This document shows, piece after piece, positions 23,193 through 34,800 of a stretch of 64,000 nucleotides of DNA. The DNA comes from Paraphysomonas bandaiensis (taxonomy: Eukaryota > Chrysophyceae), in contig CBFFRP010000363.1 of assembly GCA_965644295.1 (NCBI GenBank), forward strand, positions 496,001-560,000, in the 5' to 3' direction. A program made the position numbers and the translations under genes. The first letter of the stretch is position 1, and each line of letters opens with the position of its first letter. Below the pieces are notes generated by a model that worked only from the letters and a program-made list of their open reading frames with translations, was not told where the DNA came from and made no database searches.

Positions 23193-24044
23193 ATGCCTCC
23201 AGAGCCAATGCCTCGAAGAGTTCATCGCCGCTCTGATGACGATAGAGGGGGATACATGGCGTATGAGACCTCTCCGTTAAAGACCTTTAAAGAAAGTAGT
23301 CACGATCGCCATACTAATCAGCTTAGTAGGCGTAGTGTCGCGCCATCTGCAGAGCCACAACCAACAGTGAACCGTGTGAGTCGGGATTCGCCAAATAGGA
23401 GTGCAGCAAGATCATCGCAATCCCGGTCGATGCCATCACGGCAGCCAGATAGTGGACAGCGATCAAATAGGCTGGGAACTGACACATCCTCTCGGGGATA
23501 TGGCAGGAGTAGAATGGACTACGGAATGGGCTATGGAAGTATGGGCATGGGCTACGGTGGGATGGGCATGTACGGAGGCATGGGAATGTATGGAGGTATG
23601 GGCTATGGGGGCATGGGTTACGGAAACAGCATGCTGAACCCTCTAATGACTTCTATTATGTGGGTCCAGTCGCTCAACTACACACTAATGTCTCTCGGAG
23701 GACTCGTAGAGAATTTCGGCTTAAATGCTCAATCGCTATTACAAATGGCTCGCACATGTGTGGGTGCTCTGGACTACCTCGGACGGGTCTTACGAGCCAA
23801 ATTGCGGGGCCGGATGGATGGAGAGGACAATACTGGTGACAGATGGAAATCTCTCTGGCCGGTGATCCGGTGGGTTATTATAATGATTTCCATGGGAGTT
23901 ATGCACCAGCTGGTCGCCCTGCTAAAAAGAAGATTCCATGGCACTTTAATGCCTTCAAAACCTAGCTCAATATTTTTCGGGAATAGTACCAGTACTGAAT
24001 TAATGCCTTCTGTAGCGGAGGCTGCAACATCATCCCTTGTATGA
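23193..24044 (+). CDS. PEX13: PEX13-like peroxisomal import protein, no SH3 domain, 283 aa
   Basis: PEX13 is a peroxisomal membrane protein of the docking complex for PEX5 carrying matrix proteins. The frame has a hydrophilic Arg/Ser-rich N-terminus (1-105), then a Gly-Tyr-Met-rich stretch (about 106-145) with repeats such as YGGMGMYGGMGMYGG, typical of the YG-rich region of PEX13. Two amphipathic or hydrophobic segments follow, the second being SLWPVIRWVIIMISMGVMHQ near 225-245. There is no C-terminal SH3 domain, as reported for plant and trypanosomatid PEX13. It is a single exon with stop TGA and a poly(A) signal 96 bp downstream. The call rests on composition and layout, so another YG-rich membrane protein remains possible. 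Confidence 0.7.
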   Translation: MPPEPMPRRVHRRSDDDRGGYMAYETSPLKTFKESSHDRHTNQLSRRSVAPSAEPQPTVNRVSRDSPNRSAARSSQSRSMPSRQPDSGQRSNRLGTDTSSRGYGRSRMDYGMGYGSMGMGYGGMGMYGGMGMYGGMGYGGMGYGNSMLNPLMTSIMWVQSLNYTLMSLGGLVENFGLNAQSLLQMARTCVGALDYLGRVLRAKLRGRMDGEDNTGDRWKSLWPVIRWVIIMISMGVMHQLVALLKRRFHGTLMPSKPSSIFFGNSTSTELMPSVAEAATSSLV

Positions 24045-24139
24045 ATATTTATATTTTGTGCAGTCGTATTTCAGCTTTGTTTCGAAAATAACTTGTAATA
24101 GCCTTTTTCATATGTTCATCAGTATATATATACAAAGAA

Positions 24140-24145
24140 AATAAA
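24140..24145 (+). terminator. AATAAA poly(A) signal for PEX13-like gene
   Basis: The hexamer lies 96 bp after the stop at 24044 on the same strand. Assignment is by motif and position. Confidence 0.45.
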
Positions 24146-25160
24146 ACAATAATGTTATCGCATTAACGAAAAGTGACCCTTACAATTTGTAGGCGGCTAC
24201 AATGGTATTGTTCATTCGAAATAACTGTGCTCTTATGTTACATCTTTGGTATATAGTCCCTGTATGCTTCTATTCAATCTACGTATTATGGAGAGTAATT
24301 TCATTTATTTTGGTTGAGTTTGGAAGTATTCCGGAATCGTAATAGTAGTACATATCCGCAATGCTATTATAATTGACTAAAACCTGCGCCAACTAATTGA
24401 CAATTAATTGTTTCGCATCCCTGGACACACTTACATGTATAGTATCCATTAATGGTAATGCCGTTATAACATCTTTAGTATATTTGGGTATACATTTATA
24501 GAGTATAGATCTATATTGGGACTTCTGGTGTGACTCATCGTTCACATAAAGACACGACCCATTCTATATGCCGAATATCTGTCGAAAAGTGCTCCTCATG
24601 AAGCTGTTTCTATCTATCTATCTATCTATCTATCTATGCGTTTGTATATATCTCTGAGGAGCTATCTATCGTATAGGGCATAGACAAATGGTAATGCGTA
24701 TTCGGGCCACAGTCGCTCCGGCTCAGGAAGAATGCCTAAGCGGCTAAACGGCATGAGCACCCGGTTTCCCTTTCCGCCTTCCTGCGTGTGACATGTATGC
24801 CCGATCATGTGTTTGCATATTCTTGTCGTCGTCTGATTCGAGGGTCGTATTGTCGTCCCTTTTACTTTATAGCTTAAAATGTCCCAATGTCCTGCATGAA
24901 AATGTACACTGCTGTACCTGCGTATATGTACTTATGGACCTGCATGACATTTAGGATAAATATATGTACTGCTGTACCTGCATAATGTACTTATGGACCT
25001 GCATGCATGAGTAGATGTACCTTCGTTGGTATGCGTCATATACTGCCTGTATATATATGCATGTACTGGTGCTGCACACTCTCGTAAGATTCGATTGAGA
25101 CGAGCGATCAGTTAATTGGGTCCCCCGCCAGCAGCATACCTGCAATCACAGTGGAGATAG
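24146..25160. other. Intergenic with a (TATC)n run and a short tandem duplication
   Basis: A short (CTAT)n run lies at about 24610-24636. At 24903-25007 a unit of about 60 bp containing ACTGCTGTACCTGC and ACTTATGGACCTGCATG occurs twice in tandem. No coding region was recognised. Confidence 0.55.
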
Positions 25161-26341
25161 ATGATTGGGGCGTGTTTCACTGTCCTCACATGTCTGGCAG
25201 TGTCTCTGTGTCTCTCTGTGTCTCCTGTAGCAGCTCTCGACATGGCTTATGGTATTATGGTATATCAGAAGTCCGGAAAATCAGTGAATGACGTGCTTCA
25301 TGCCTTCGATCGCACGCTACAGTCCGTTTATGTCCGTGACAGACACGTGTATACGGTGCACGCAGACATCAAGAGCGACCCAGCGCTGCTGCAGGGAGTG
25401 TCCATGAGATGCGCCTCACTCTCTAATTGTGTTGAGATCCCTCACAGGAATGTGGCATGGGCTGGACTCAGCACAGGAGAAATGATGCTGGCGTTAATGC
25501 AGGCGGCGTTTGAGTCCAATATTTACTGGGAGTATTTTGTGCTATTGGGACACGAATCTGTGTCGCTTCTTTCGCCGGCTAATATCGAGCGCGTGTTGCA
25601 GTCTTATCCAAGTGGAACCAACTTTGTGAATTGCTGGAAGGTTGATGGATACAACTTTTTCGGTCAGAACGAGAACAATACCAACAGACTTGAAGGCATT
25701 GTGGTGGACGACTTCGCAGGTGGTCTGATTGAAGGCATTTCCACTAAGAGGCGGGTACCTGAAGACATGGTGTTCTACAAATCCTTGCAGCAGATGGTAT
25801 TGAGCCACCAGTTCACGAGATACGTTTTATACAGCCCTCAAACAAGGAGGGTGATGCTTTATTTGGCTAATGTGAAAACCGCGGATGAGATGCTAATTCC
25901 AACTCTGCTTCATAATCATCCCAACTTCTCAAAGACAGCGAAGTGTGACACCACATTGCAGTTCTCACACTGGATCAGGTAATCACTATCATGTAGCAGA
26001 TTCTTCTCCCTTGTGTATGTATTTCTCCTCCTGCTCTTACCTGTAGCTTCAAGTTTAATTTGCCGTACGATTTATAAGCAGTGCAAGATATGTGTATATA
26101 TTGTACATGTCTGTATGTAGTGTACACACATTATACTTACCATAGATTTCTGTGCAGACCGGGTGGAAGCTGGCATCCCGAGTACCTATCGTTGGAGCAC
26201 CTTCCGCTGCTCATTAATTCGCGCAGTTCTTGGGTGACAGCACGAAAGATTGACTCGATATATTCGAAATCTCTACTACCCGCGCTTGATACCATCCGGT
26301 ATGGAACTGTATATCATTTCGTTGAGTTTTGGTCTCATTAA
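25161..26341 (+). CDS. Core-2/I-branching (GT14-type) glycosyltransferase, 333 aa, two exons
   Basis: Exons are 25161-25978 and 26158-26341; the 179 bp intron (GTAATC...GCAG) joins ATC-AG to A-CCG. The N-terminus is a signal peptide or anchor, with the hydrophobic run TVLTCLAVSLCLSVSPVAAL, so the enzyme should act in the secretory pathway. Family features include YFVLLGHESVSLLS (the position of the usual YFxxLSGxDxPL), ADEMLIPTLLHNHP with the conserved Asp-Glu, and across the splice junction SHWIRPGGSWHPEYLSLEHL, ending in SSWVTARKI, like the FARKF segment of GT14 enzymes. Such enzymes transfer GlcNAc or xylose from UDP-sugars to glycans or proteins. The acceptor cannot be told. The C-terminus may extend through further exons, but the TAA at 26341 is a plausible end. 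Confidence 0.85.
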
Positions 26342-26527
26342 GTACTTAAAGGAGTATCTATACCTTCACACCACCTCATCTTTCTTGGGACGAAAATATT
26401 ACATTGCCGCGAGATATATCTCCGATTGGGGTGTTTAGGTAAACGATAGATTACTTGCGTTGCTTGGATGAAATGACGGGGGGTATACAGTACGGACGCA
26501 GTCAATGAGTGGGGGTGGCTGTTGCCG

Positions 26528-27192
26528 ATGGCCGTTGATCACATAGAGGAAGTCCTGCTGTCAGAGCTTTCCCGTATCCAACCATCTGGTAGAAATTCTG
26601 TAGAATATAGGGAGTCCGACATGTGCTGCGAACCGCAACCACCAAATGAAGATCGCTTTTGTACTGAAGACGATATTGGAACCGGTTACTGTGCTTCCCA
26701 AAGTGGTATTAGAACCAACAGTGAAGCTGATATGAAGAGTCTATGTATCAGGTGTGACGAAGCAAGCATCAAATTGTCTTCGGACAAACCACTTTTAAGT
26801 GGCTTGTCGTCCTGGAATTTAGAGACATCATTGTGCGTTGGTTCTCGTTGTGGAAAGCTATCAACTGTAGGGAAGGCAGCAGCGAACGCACTGTTGATAG
26901 GTCTAAGTACAGTATATGATGACTCTTCTTCGAATTCTACTATTGCTCTGCAAATGTTGGACTCCATCAGGAGGTGTGTTGCTATTAATTTTATATGCCT
27001 GTTCTTATTTCTCTTGCCTTGTGAATAGGACGAAAGATCAGAATGAAATAGAAAAATTTCAGGAACACATGAGACGTCGACGTGAAGCTTTCGAGAAAGA
27101 ACGGGTACGTATAGGGTTGACTTTATTAAATTGTAGTTGAATAATATATATTTTGATAGGAGAGAGTACGGAGACAAGAAAACAGGAGCTAG
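26528..27192 (+). CDS. Unknown acidic protein with basic coiled C-terminus, three exons
   Basis: Exons 26528-26973, 27029-27104 and 27160-27192 are joined by introns of 55 bp (GTGTGT...ATAG) and 55 bp (GTACGT...ATAG). Phases match and the short last exon ends at TAG. The first ATG of the frame is 26528. The first 140 residues are Ser/Cys-rich and acidic without a recognised fold. Exon 2 gives a highly charged helix, EIEKFQEHMRRRREAFEKER, that continues into exon 3. The splice pattern matches confirmed introns nearby, which supports a real gene of about 184 residues. The family is not recognised. Confidence 0.6.
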
Positions 27193-27390
27193 CGGTGGAT
27201 TGGTAGAGACATGTACTGTATATATTAGTGTGTTTCAAAGACGATATTTTATTAAATATAATATTAGTATTATTGAGCCGAGATGTAGATACAACACATA
27301 AAAGATAGTGTGGTGCTTCCTTAAATAGAAGTTTAGTTAAATAACAGTCTACTAATCGTAACTACAAATCATCATTCCTTTTTCTCTCCA
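27193..27390. other. Short intergenic spacer
   Basis: AT-rich sequence between a + strand gene and a possible convergent - strand gene; nothing specific was seen. Confidence 0.4.
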
Positions 27391-28041
27391 CTATGTGCCA
27401 TCTTGCAGGGCTTCATGAAGCATGAAGGGTGTTAGCATCCCACAACATGAAATAAGAATTAGAACTAGTCTTCGTGACCTCGGCGCTTTCCAGAACACGC
27501 AGTGCGAAATCGACTCTTTAACTTCTGTCATCGTTCCTTTGCAATCAGGACTGACAATAACTTCTGTGTACTGCATTGATATATAGTAAATGATAAACGT
27601 ATATGTGTGCTACATATCCACCCTAAACAAAGTCGGACTCCCACCTTTTCGTGGTGTTCTGGGGGATAAGTACCGGAGGTATTTCTCCAGGAAACTATAT
27701 ATATAGACAGCCGCAAACATATAGACAGCAGATATTGTTCTGCCCACTCATAGCCGAATGCTTGTGTGGTACAAGGGGCACCAATAAGTGTCACTTGTGT
27801 AGACGTCTTTGGGCCTTGACGTATAAACAGGCATCCGGAAATGGGCCCACACCTCAAGCGCATCCGGGACAGGGTCCACCTGAAGGGTAACCGGGGTGTT
27901 GGGCTGCCTGCTGAAGTCAAGCATCCGGGATGATATAGTCACCTTAAGGACTCAAAAAACTGAAGTCAGCAGATGTCAGGTATATCAGCATTCTGCTTAC
28001 TCACGGATTTTGCTTAGAGCGATAATGCAGGGGTGTTGCAT
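27391..28041 (-). CDS. Possible four-exon gene, about 140 aa, unknown
   Basis: Read on the minus strand, coding-like pieces join in phase: 28041-28005 (MQHPCIIALSKI), 27950-27795 (containing VDPVPDALEVWAHFRMPVY), 27694-27645 (NTSGTYPPEHHEK) and 27570-27391 (TEVIVSPDCKGTMTEVKE, ending ALQDGT and TAG). Introns would be 54, 100 and 74 bp with GT...AG ends; the acceptor of the second exon is TTTTTTGAG. The last exon has a hydrophobic stretch, LVLILISCCGMLTPFML. The product is not recognised. The model rests on splice logic and composition alone, so exon borders and even the existence of the gene are uncertain. Confidence 0.35.
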
Positions 28042-28345
28042 CTTGGTGCTTGCGGCGACGCACAAGCAGCCTCTGTAGCGTTAAATAGTAGGATAATAGA
28101 GTTTGTACTTTTAGTTAGTTACAGGTAGACGTCTATCTAGCTTGACTAGTTTTATTCTAGCTACTAAACTGGTGCTGGTTCTTAACGCCTATATGTTGCT
28201 AATATAATAAGACTTTCAACATCTATCAGGCTTGCGTAACAACTAATTGGCGATTAACTGGTGACAGATGCCCAACAAATATAATTGCAATTATTAATCA
28301 AGCATCCAATTAATTGATTCAATTGCTAAATTTTAGATTAACCTT

Positions 28346-28718
28346 AAGTCGAGGTAATACCAAAACCTGGTAAAGCAATTTCACCAGGTTTCATATATAA
28401 GTATTGAGTTATTATTTTACTGTAATTTGTATCTGAGAGGTTAAAGATAAAGAAAAAGTCGCAAGTATAGTTGTTATTAGCAGTATTTATTGCGTTAAAA
28501 GTTGTAGTGTAATATATATATGTGTAGTCGGTGACTTTTATTGCTGTAAAACTGAAGTAATATGGAAGAAATTAGTAAAAAATATTATAAATAATACTTT
28601 TCATACTGTTATTATCTTCATAGTTACTTATTGTGCATAGTTATACCCTTTTCCGACCATCACCAAAAATTTCACCAGGTTTTACATCAAAACCCAGGTT
28701 TTGGTATTACCTCGACTT
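28346..28718. mobile_element. MITE, 373 bp, with perfect 25 bp TIRs
   Basis: Bases 28346-28370 (AAGTCGAGGTAATACCAAAA...) are the exact reverse complement of 28694-28718. The trinucleotide CTT flanks both sides and may be the target duplication. A CACCAGGTTT motif lies inside each TIR. It has no coding capacity and is nested in the degenerate hAT element. Confidence 0.85.
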
Positions 28719-28748
28719 CTTCTGAACTATAATCTCATCCTAAAGACG

Positions 28749-28920
28749 TCAATTTTCACGCAGAAATATCAACTTTTCAAGGTGTCTAGGTGTCATTGGC
28801 TTGCGAAAATCAGTCATAAAAATCTTAGCTTTGCTAAACAACCTCTCAAAACATTGGTAGTGCTTACACACATGCTTCGTGTTGGTTGTTGCGCTTTCGG
28901 TTGTCTTTATATGTAAACGA
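28749..28920 (-). pseudogene. hAT transposase C-terminal dimerisation remnant
   Basis: The minus-strand frame reads FERLFSKAKIFMTDFRKPM and continues PRHLEKLIFLREN before TGA. This matches the conserved hAT dimerisation region (ERLFSxA...R..M.P..lE.LlFL). The rest of the transposase is missing or scrambled, partly displaced by the nested MITE. Confidence 0.85.
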
Positions 28921-29397
28921 CTGGCCTCGTCCTCCTCCTCCTTATCTTTCTCTTCATCGAGTTCACCTTCGTGTGTAGGTACATCATCGCACCTGTGCTT
29001 TTTCAGCGCGGTTCAGTTCTTCTTCCCTACCACGCTGAAATTTGACTACTGCTCTCTCGAAATTTGTATTTTGAACAATGTCCGCGTCTGCATCTCAGAT
29101 GGAATTTCATCCCAGGATACTGACGAATTAAATCATCATATTGTACTCTCTTGCGTGCCGAGGTTAAACTGTATACTAACCCTTATACTGACTTTATGAT
29201 TAATAAAATGATAACATGACTGTGCACATACATCCAAACTTCTGATAATGGGTTTGTGCCTATGATCAGTAGCTATACGTCTTAAGATGCTATACATAAT
29301 TTAGCCAGCCAATTAATTGCAATTAATTGGCAACAATTACCAATAATAACAATTGAAATTATCACTATTAAAACCAAATAGTTGTTACGCAAGCCTG

Positions 29398-29973
29398 ATA
29401 TCCAGCATCCAGCAGTAAGCCTTGATGTTTTGTATCATATATGGCAATAAAAGACGTTGCATGAACAGCCGTGCTTGATATTGTTATAGAGTGTGACCGA
29501 AATATGAGGTTCTCAACTAAGTACTATGTGAGTTGTAACGATTTGCTGCGTATGTTTATTGTACGTTGTACATGCTTCGATGCGGTTATGGTACTAAGTT
29601 AAGTATGTTGACTTTACTACGAACTTAGAAAGCGGTGGGTTTTGAACAGTATATGGGCAATAATATTGCGGATCTGCAGAAATTACCAGCGGCAACTGAT
29701 TTCTGCCCAATTCGTAACACCTTCTAAAGCAGCAAAGTCAACTGTAGCACATGCTTCACAAGCACTTCGTTCTCTAAACCTTTTTAGTACAATTCGGGGT
29801 GCCATGCTCCATTTATGCTATATTATTATTCCATTGCTTGAACATAATTCTAAGCTACTGTCAGTGGTAATGATAAAACGAAAATACATTGTCAGGGGCT
29901 GTATTTTACAGCAATGGGTATACAGTAGTCCCAAAAATATAAGTGTTCCTAGAAGCATTTATATTCTAAATGC
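29398..29973. other. Intergenic
   Basis: Unique AT-rich sequence between the hAT remnant and the 3' end of the enkurin gene. No supported gene on either strand. Confidence 0.5.
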
Positions 29974-30888
29974 CTACCGTGCAACGTAGACTTTGTCCTT
30001 ACTGAACACCTCGATAGCTTTGTCGATCTCCCGTAATTTCCCCTCGAGTTCATCCTGTCGTCTCTTCATTGAGGGTGTCTCAACCACAAACGGCATTCGC
30101 TCAAGCTGACGTAAGCACTCTTGCTTGCTTTGTTGCAATGTATCCAGTGTCTAATACATTACATTACTATCACATTCATATTTTTTTTCACGGGAATATT
30201 GGCACCTGTACTCTTTCGCTCTCTGGCATCACACACATTCCGGGGGGACAAGAGGGATCGGGTGCATTCCTGCGCCTTTCCTCTTCCGCACTTGCCCATT
30301 GTGCCTTCCTACTCTCCAGGTATTCTGGCACCCGACCATACGCCTCGTGTTTTGTAGGTTCTTCTTTCTGCTGGACCGGCTGACGAACTTTAACTGCCTC
30401 CTTCCGATTTCTGTATTATTACGGAGTTAGGACGCTGAATATGAAGTACGCAGGAATGCTAATAACATAACGCACCTGCTCACGAAATCCGCGTTGGTTC
30501 GAGGTGCCAGGCGAGCAACTTCTTCAGCCCTGGGCACCGACCCCTTGCGAGGAGATGCGGGCTGTTCATTGCTATACAACCTCGCTTCTTTGATGTCGTT
30601 TTCTATCTCCAAACGCCTCTGGCGCCCCTCTTCAGCGAGTTCCTCACGGCGCTTCTCTGACGCCCCGCGAACCAAAAATACCCCTTCGTGACGCCCGCTT
30701 AATGAACTTTTTTTCTGCTGCGGCTCAAAAACACGAGCACCAACATCGCGGAACTGAGATAGCTTATATAACTCTTTTCCACCGCGATTGGCCTCTTCCC
30801 TCTCCTCTCTGTGCTTGGACTGAACTGCCCTCATCTGCTGCAAGTTATCTTTCATATGGTTCTTGGGCTGCATGCCCTGTCGCTCCAT
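29974..30888 (-). CDS. Enkurin-domain protein, 264 aa, three exons
   Basis: Exons are 30476-30888, 30206-30410 and 29974-30150, with introns of 65 and 55 bp (GTGCGT...ACAG, GTGCCA...TTAG). The N-terminus, MQPKNHMKDNLQQMRAVQ, is basic and helical as in ENKD1-type proteins. The C-terminal enkurin domain spans the two splice joints: GRVPEYLESRKAQWA, PPGMCVMPESERVQ, RMPFVVETPSMKRRQDELEG, and the ending AIEVFSKDKVYVAR before TAG. Enkurin-family proteins bind microtubules or calmodulin and occur in cilia, flagella and basal bodies; some are inner-junction components of axonemal doublets. The match over the whole domain and exact phase agreement make the call firm. It implies the organism builds a flagellum at some stage. 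Confidence 0.92.
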
Positions 30889-31880
30889 CTTCCCTCTGCC
30901 CTCACATCAGACACAGATCAAGCAGCGCAAGTCACTCACCTGAGACCATTGTCAGGGGCTATGTAGTTGGCTATGCTGGACCGCTTATAGTGGTCCCCTC
31001 TTCTCTGAACAGGCATGATACGGATATACAGACACCCTCTCACTTGTTCATGCGACAGTGAGGTACATATATGTGGTTGATTAAGAAGGTAGTGGCGTGT
31101 ATGTGTATGTTAATGTGACGGAAATTCAAAAATATCACTGCTGCGTATACATACTACACCATACCATACCATACCATACCACACTAGACTGAACAGATAG
31201 ACTACAGCTGTATAACCAAAACGGCATTGGATTCGTATGGAAATAACTGTGAAGAAGAACAGAATACAGGATCCGGTCTGTCCGTGTAGGGGCCGTTACT
31301 TGAAATACAGTATAAATACATAAATACAGCATATAGAGAAGGTATAAAGTAACGTCCAATCCATCATCACTTGGCTGTAAGACGACGCTGAGAGGGCAAA
31401 TAGGTCGATATTTGGTTGATAGCAACTATTCTGCTCCAGTCCTGTAACAACAGGTTACAGATCAAGTCTGAATGCTCGCCCAGCCAGCCTTTACTAAACT
31501 CCACTGAAGAAGACGGCACTCCTGTTCGTACACAGTGGCCAAACAAAAAAAAGGGGGTTTTATATTTTAGTTTCCAAAAAATAGGTTTTTTCATGTATAA
31601 AAGTATCCTACAAAAAACGAGTAGGAGTGTTCGTTATACGTGTCGCTACTGTACATACATACATATATATATATAGCACAGAGCGGCGTATCGCATACAC
31701 GGTTCTCACCCCTGTCATCTACTTGTCATTCTTATACTTCTCTCTCGTCGTATTCATCATATCATATGGAGAGGAGGGACTGATTTATTTGTTCGTGTGG
31801 ATGATATGAATCTCTGTGTCTGTTAAGTCTCATTATCGTCATTGTTTTTAATGTCTCTTCACTCTTAGATAGACATCGAC
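30889..31880. promoter_or_regulatory. Intergenic region between divergent enkurin and LRR/IQ genes
   Basis: Both genes should have promoters here because they face apart. A (CCATA)n run lies at about 31150-31178 and a TATATATATATAG run at about 31663-31676. Two small frames (30702-31061, 31416-31676) are not protein-like. Confidence 0.4.
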
Positions 31881-34800
31881 ATGATATCTACTACTGGTCC
31901 TGGTCTGCACAGTCGAACACTCGCGAGTGTGGACCTGCGATTGACTCGTCCCCCTGATAATCTACGTCGACCAGATAACATTGATCGGCCGAGGAGTCAA
32001 GATGGTCGAGGCCCTGAGGTTGACGAGAGACCTGTCCGCAAGAAGAAAGGGAAAGTGCAGGCATCTAAGAAAGACAATGAGGCTCTGTTCGAGGATATGA
32101 GTCCTGAGGCTCAGCGGAGACTGAATGCTATGCTTAGAAACTTTTGCCAGGAAGATAATGGGTCTATGCGCACTGACATCGACCTTGAGCAGTATGCATT
32201 AGATGCGGGGGAGGTTATCACCAACGCCACTATTCAAGAATTGTGTGTTGTGCAACCGAATATGTTGAAGCTGAATTTGAAGTCATGTGCACTTATTACT
32301 GATGTTGCTCTATGGACTATTGCGCGACACTGCCCTGGGATAAAGCATCTTATACTGTCAGGTTGCGACAAGATTACTAACATCGGGCTGCGATCTTTGT
32401 CCATGCGATGTGCTGACCTAGTCACTTTAGATTTCACAAACTGTCATCTGCTGGATGACTTAGGACTTTCAACTATCGCATGTGGATGTTGGAAATTGGA
32501 GACATTGCTGTTGGTGAATTGTACGGGTGTGACAGATACTGGTGTGGGAAAAGTAGTGAAGGCATGTCCTCGTCTGCGTAAGCTGGACTTGCACGGGTGT
32601 TGCCGGGTCGGGGAATTCGGTGACCATGCTCTGAAGGAGATCGGCGCTTTCTGCCCTGCTCTGCAGTACTTGGATCTCATTGGATGTAGACATGTGCATA
32701 ATGCAGGTCTTACTGCCCTTGCTCAGGGTTGCCAAGAGCTTGAGATTCTCAGGCTTTCGGGCTGTGATGGAGTGACGGGACAAGGTATACTGGCGCTGTG
32801 TAAACATTCCAAGCACCTTCGAATTCTTCAGCTCAGTGGATGTGAAACCCTTAAAGATTCTGATGTCAATGTCCTTCGACACGCGGCGTTTGGATCGTCT
32901 ATTACTTCCATTGACTTGTCCGATTGTGTAGGTATCTCCAATACAGGGGTGGCAGCCATATGTGCTTCACTTGGAGAATCACTTAGAGAACTCAACATTG
33001 CCGGCTGTCATGTGACTGACGCCGTCTGTGGAGCAATATGCAGTAAATGTACGAAATTAAATTCTCTGGACATGTCACGCTGCAGAGCTCTCACGGACAA
33101 TACTGTCCATGCAGTTGCCAGGGGGGTCACAGGTCTCACCTCCTTAAAACTAGATGGTAACCAAAAGATTACCTCTCGAGCAGTGGTATCTTACGGATCT
33201 GGAGAACAAAAATTAGAGTTTGCGAATGTATCTAGGAAATGGTTTGGATTCGAGCCCAAACAAGGAGCCAGCAATCTTATTGTCGAAAGTGAGGAGCGAA
33301 GGTTTCACAGTGCAATGGCGATCAAAATCCAATGTATGGTTCGTTCCCGTATTGCATGGAATGTGTACAAGGAGAAACGACGCATGTGGATAGTGGACAA
33401 GGCGATACCTAAGTACCAGGCCCTCTATAGGGGCTACAAAGTCAAGATGAGGTATGCTGCCCATAAACAGCATATGCTCAAAATAGCTATGGCCATTCGC
33501 ATTCAGAAGTGCTTCAGACGATACCAAGACGTTATGGCGCGCTACCTAGTGCAGCGCACCATTCGAATAAACAAGATGAAGCTGGCCAGTGCCATTAACA
33601 TCCAGCGGGTGTACTGGGGAATGAAGGGTAGGCAAAGAAGTATGGCAAGGAGGAACGAAGTTGCGAATGAAAGGCTAGAGGCGGCGCGCATTCAGGCTCT
33701 TAAGGAGAGAATGGCAATAGTCATCCAGTGTGCGTGGCTAATTCATAGGGCACGAGTGCGTATGATGGACCTGAAGGAAGCACGTCGATTAAAGAGAATT
33801 AGAGACGCACTAGAGGATAGAATGGCGCGTGTGATGCAGCGGGTAGTGCGCGGACACTTTGGTAGGCGCCATGCGGAACGAGTGCGGTGGTATCTGGAGC
33901 GCCAAGCTCTCGTGTGGCGCATGGCCAAGGAGATACAGCGCGTGTATAGAGGTCATGTGGGTAGGCTTATTGCTGCTGAGGAGCGCCGATTACGAGATAT
34001 TCGAATTCGCAATGAGAAAGCTGTCATATTACAGTGTTTTTGGCGTATTCTGCGGGCCAACATGCTGGTATCTATATTGCGGGCACTGCGTATTTTGCGA
34101 CAAAAGCAATTTCATAACGCCAGAGAGATACAGCGCGTCTTCCGTGGTATGGTTGCACGGGTTCGATTAGAGAAGTTTCGGTCAGATATGGAGCAGAGAC
34201 TGAAGTTAGTATTGTCGAGTATAAAGATTCAAAAGCTTTTCAGAGGCCACAAGGCACGGGAAATCGCGGAGGTGGAGCGAGCCCTGAAGGCCAGTGAGGG
34301 TAAGGCCAAACCACTTTATGCTCTACTTAGAGAGCTTGAAGAAGAGGGAATCAAAGAGACGAAGAATTATTCCCGAATTGAGGGATGGATGCAACACACA
34401 GAGCACGAGGTTAAAGAGATTGTCAGAGAACTTGATCATGCTACGCGGACAACTGCGAAATTTACGGACTCGACAAGAATAAATGGGATCCCACAGAGAT
34501 TCCTCACGAAATACCTTATTGTGCGGCTTAACGATCATCTTGAGAACGAGAAGGTAAACTTATTGCACTGAAATTTCAATTGTGTTGAAAGCTATTATAC
34601 AGGAGGTGCTTAAGAAATATCACAGTCAGTTGGTTGAGTCAAAGGCGAACCTCAGAGTAGTTGACAGGAAGATACGTGCTGTTAAGAGAGAGCTTGTTCC
34701 GCTGACCACTGGCCTTATTGTGAAGACTAAGAAGGACAGATTCAACAGACTTAGATCCCACGTTAGAAAACTTCGTGCCGCCGCCACTAAAATTCAGGCG

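Larger units (their letters stand above)
28227..29397 (-). mobile_element. Degenerate hAT element, 1171 bp
   Basis: The ends are inverted: CAGGCTTGCGTAACAACTA at the left and its exact reverse complement at the right. The same terminal motif CAGGCTTGCGTAAC bounds the longer hAT element at 47170-49648, so they belong to one family. Flanking octamers ACATCTAT and ATATCCAG agree at only five of eight positions, so the TSD has decayed. Inside are a hAT transposase C-terminal remnant and a nested MITE. Confidence 0.85.

Noticed and set aside
29642-29989. Plus-strand ORF of 115 codons
   Set aside because: It runs into the 3' exon of the enkurin gene on the other strand and has no protein-like features.
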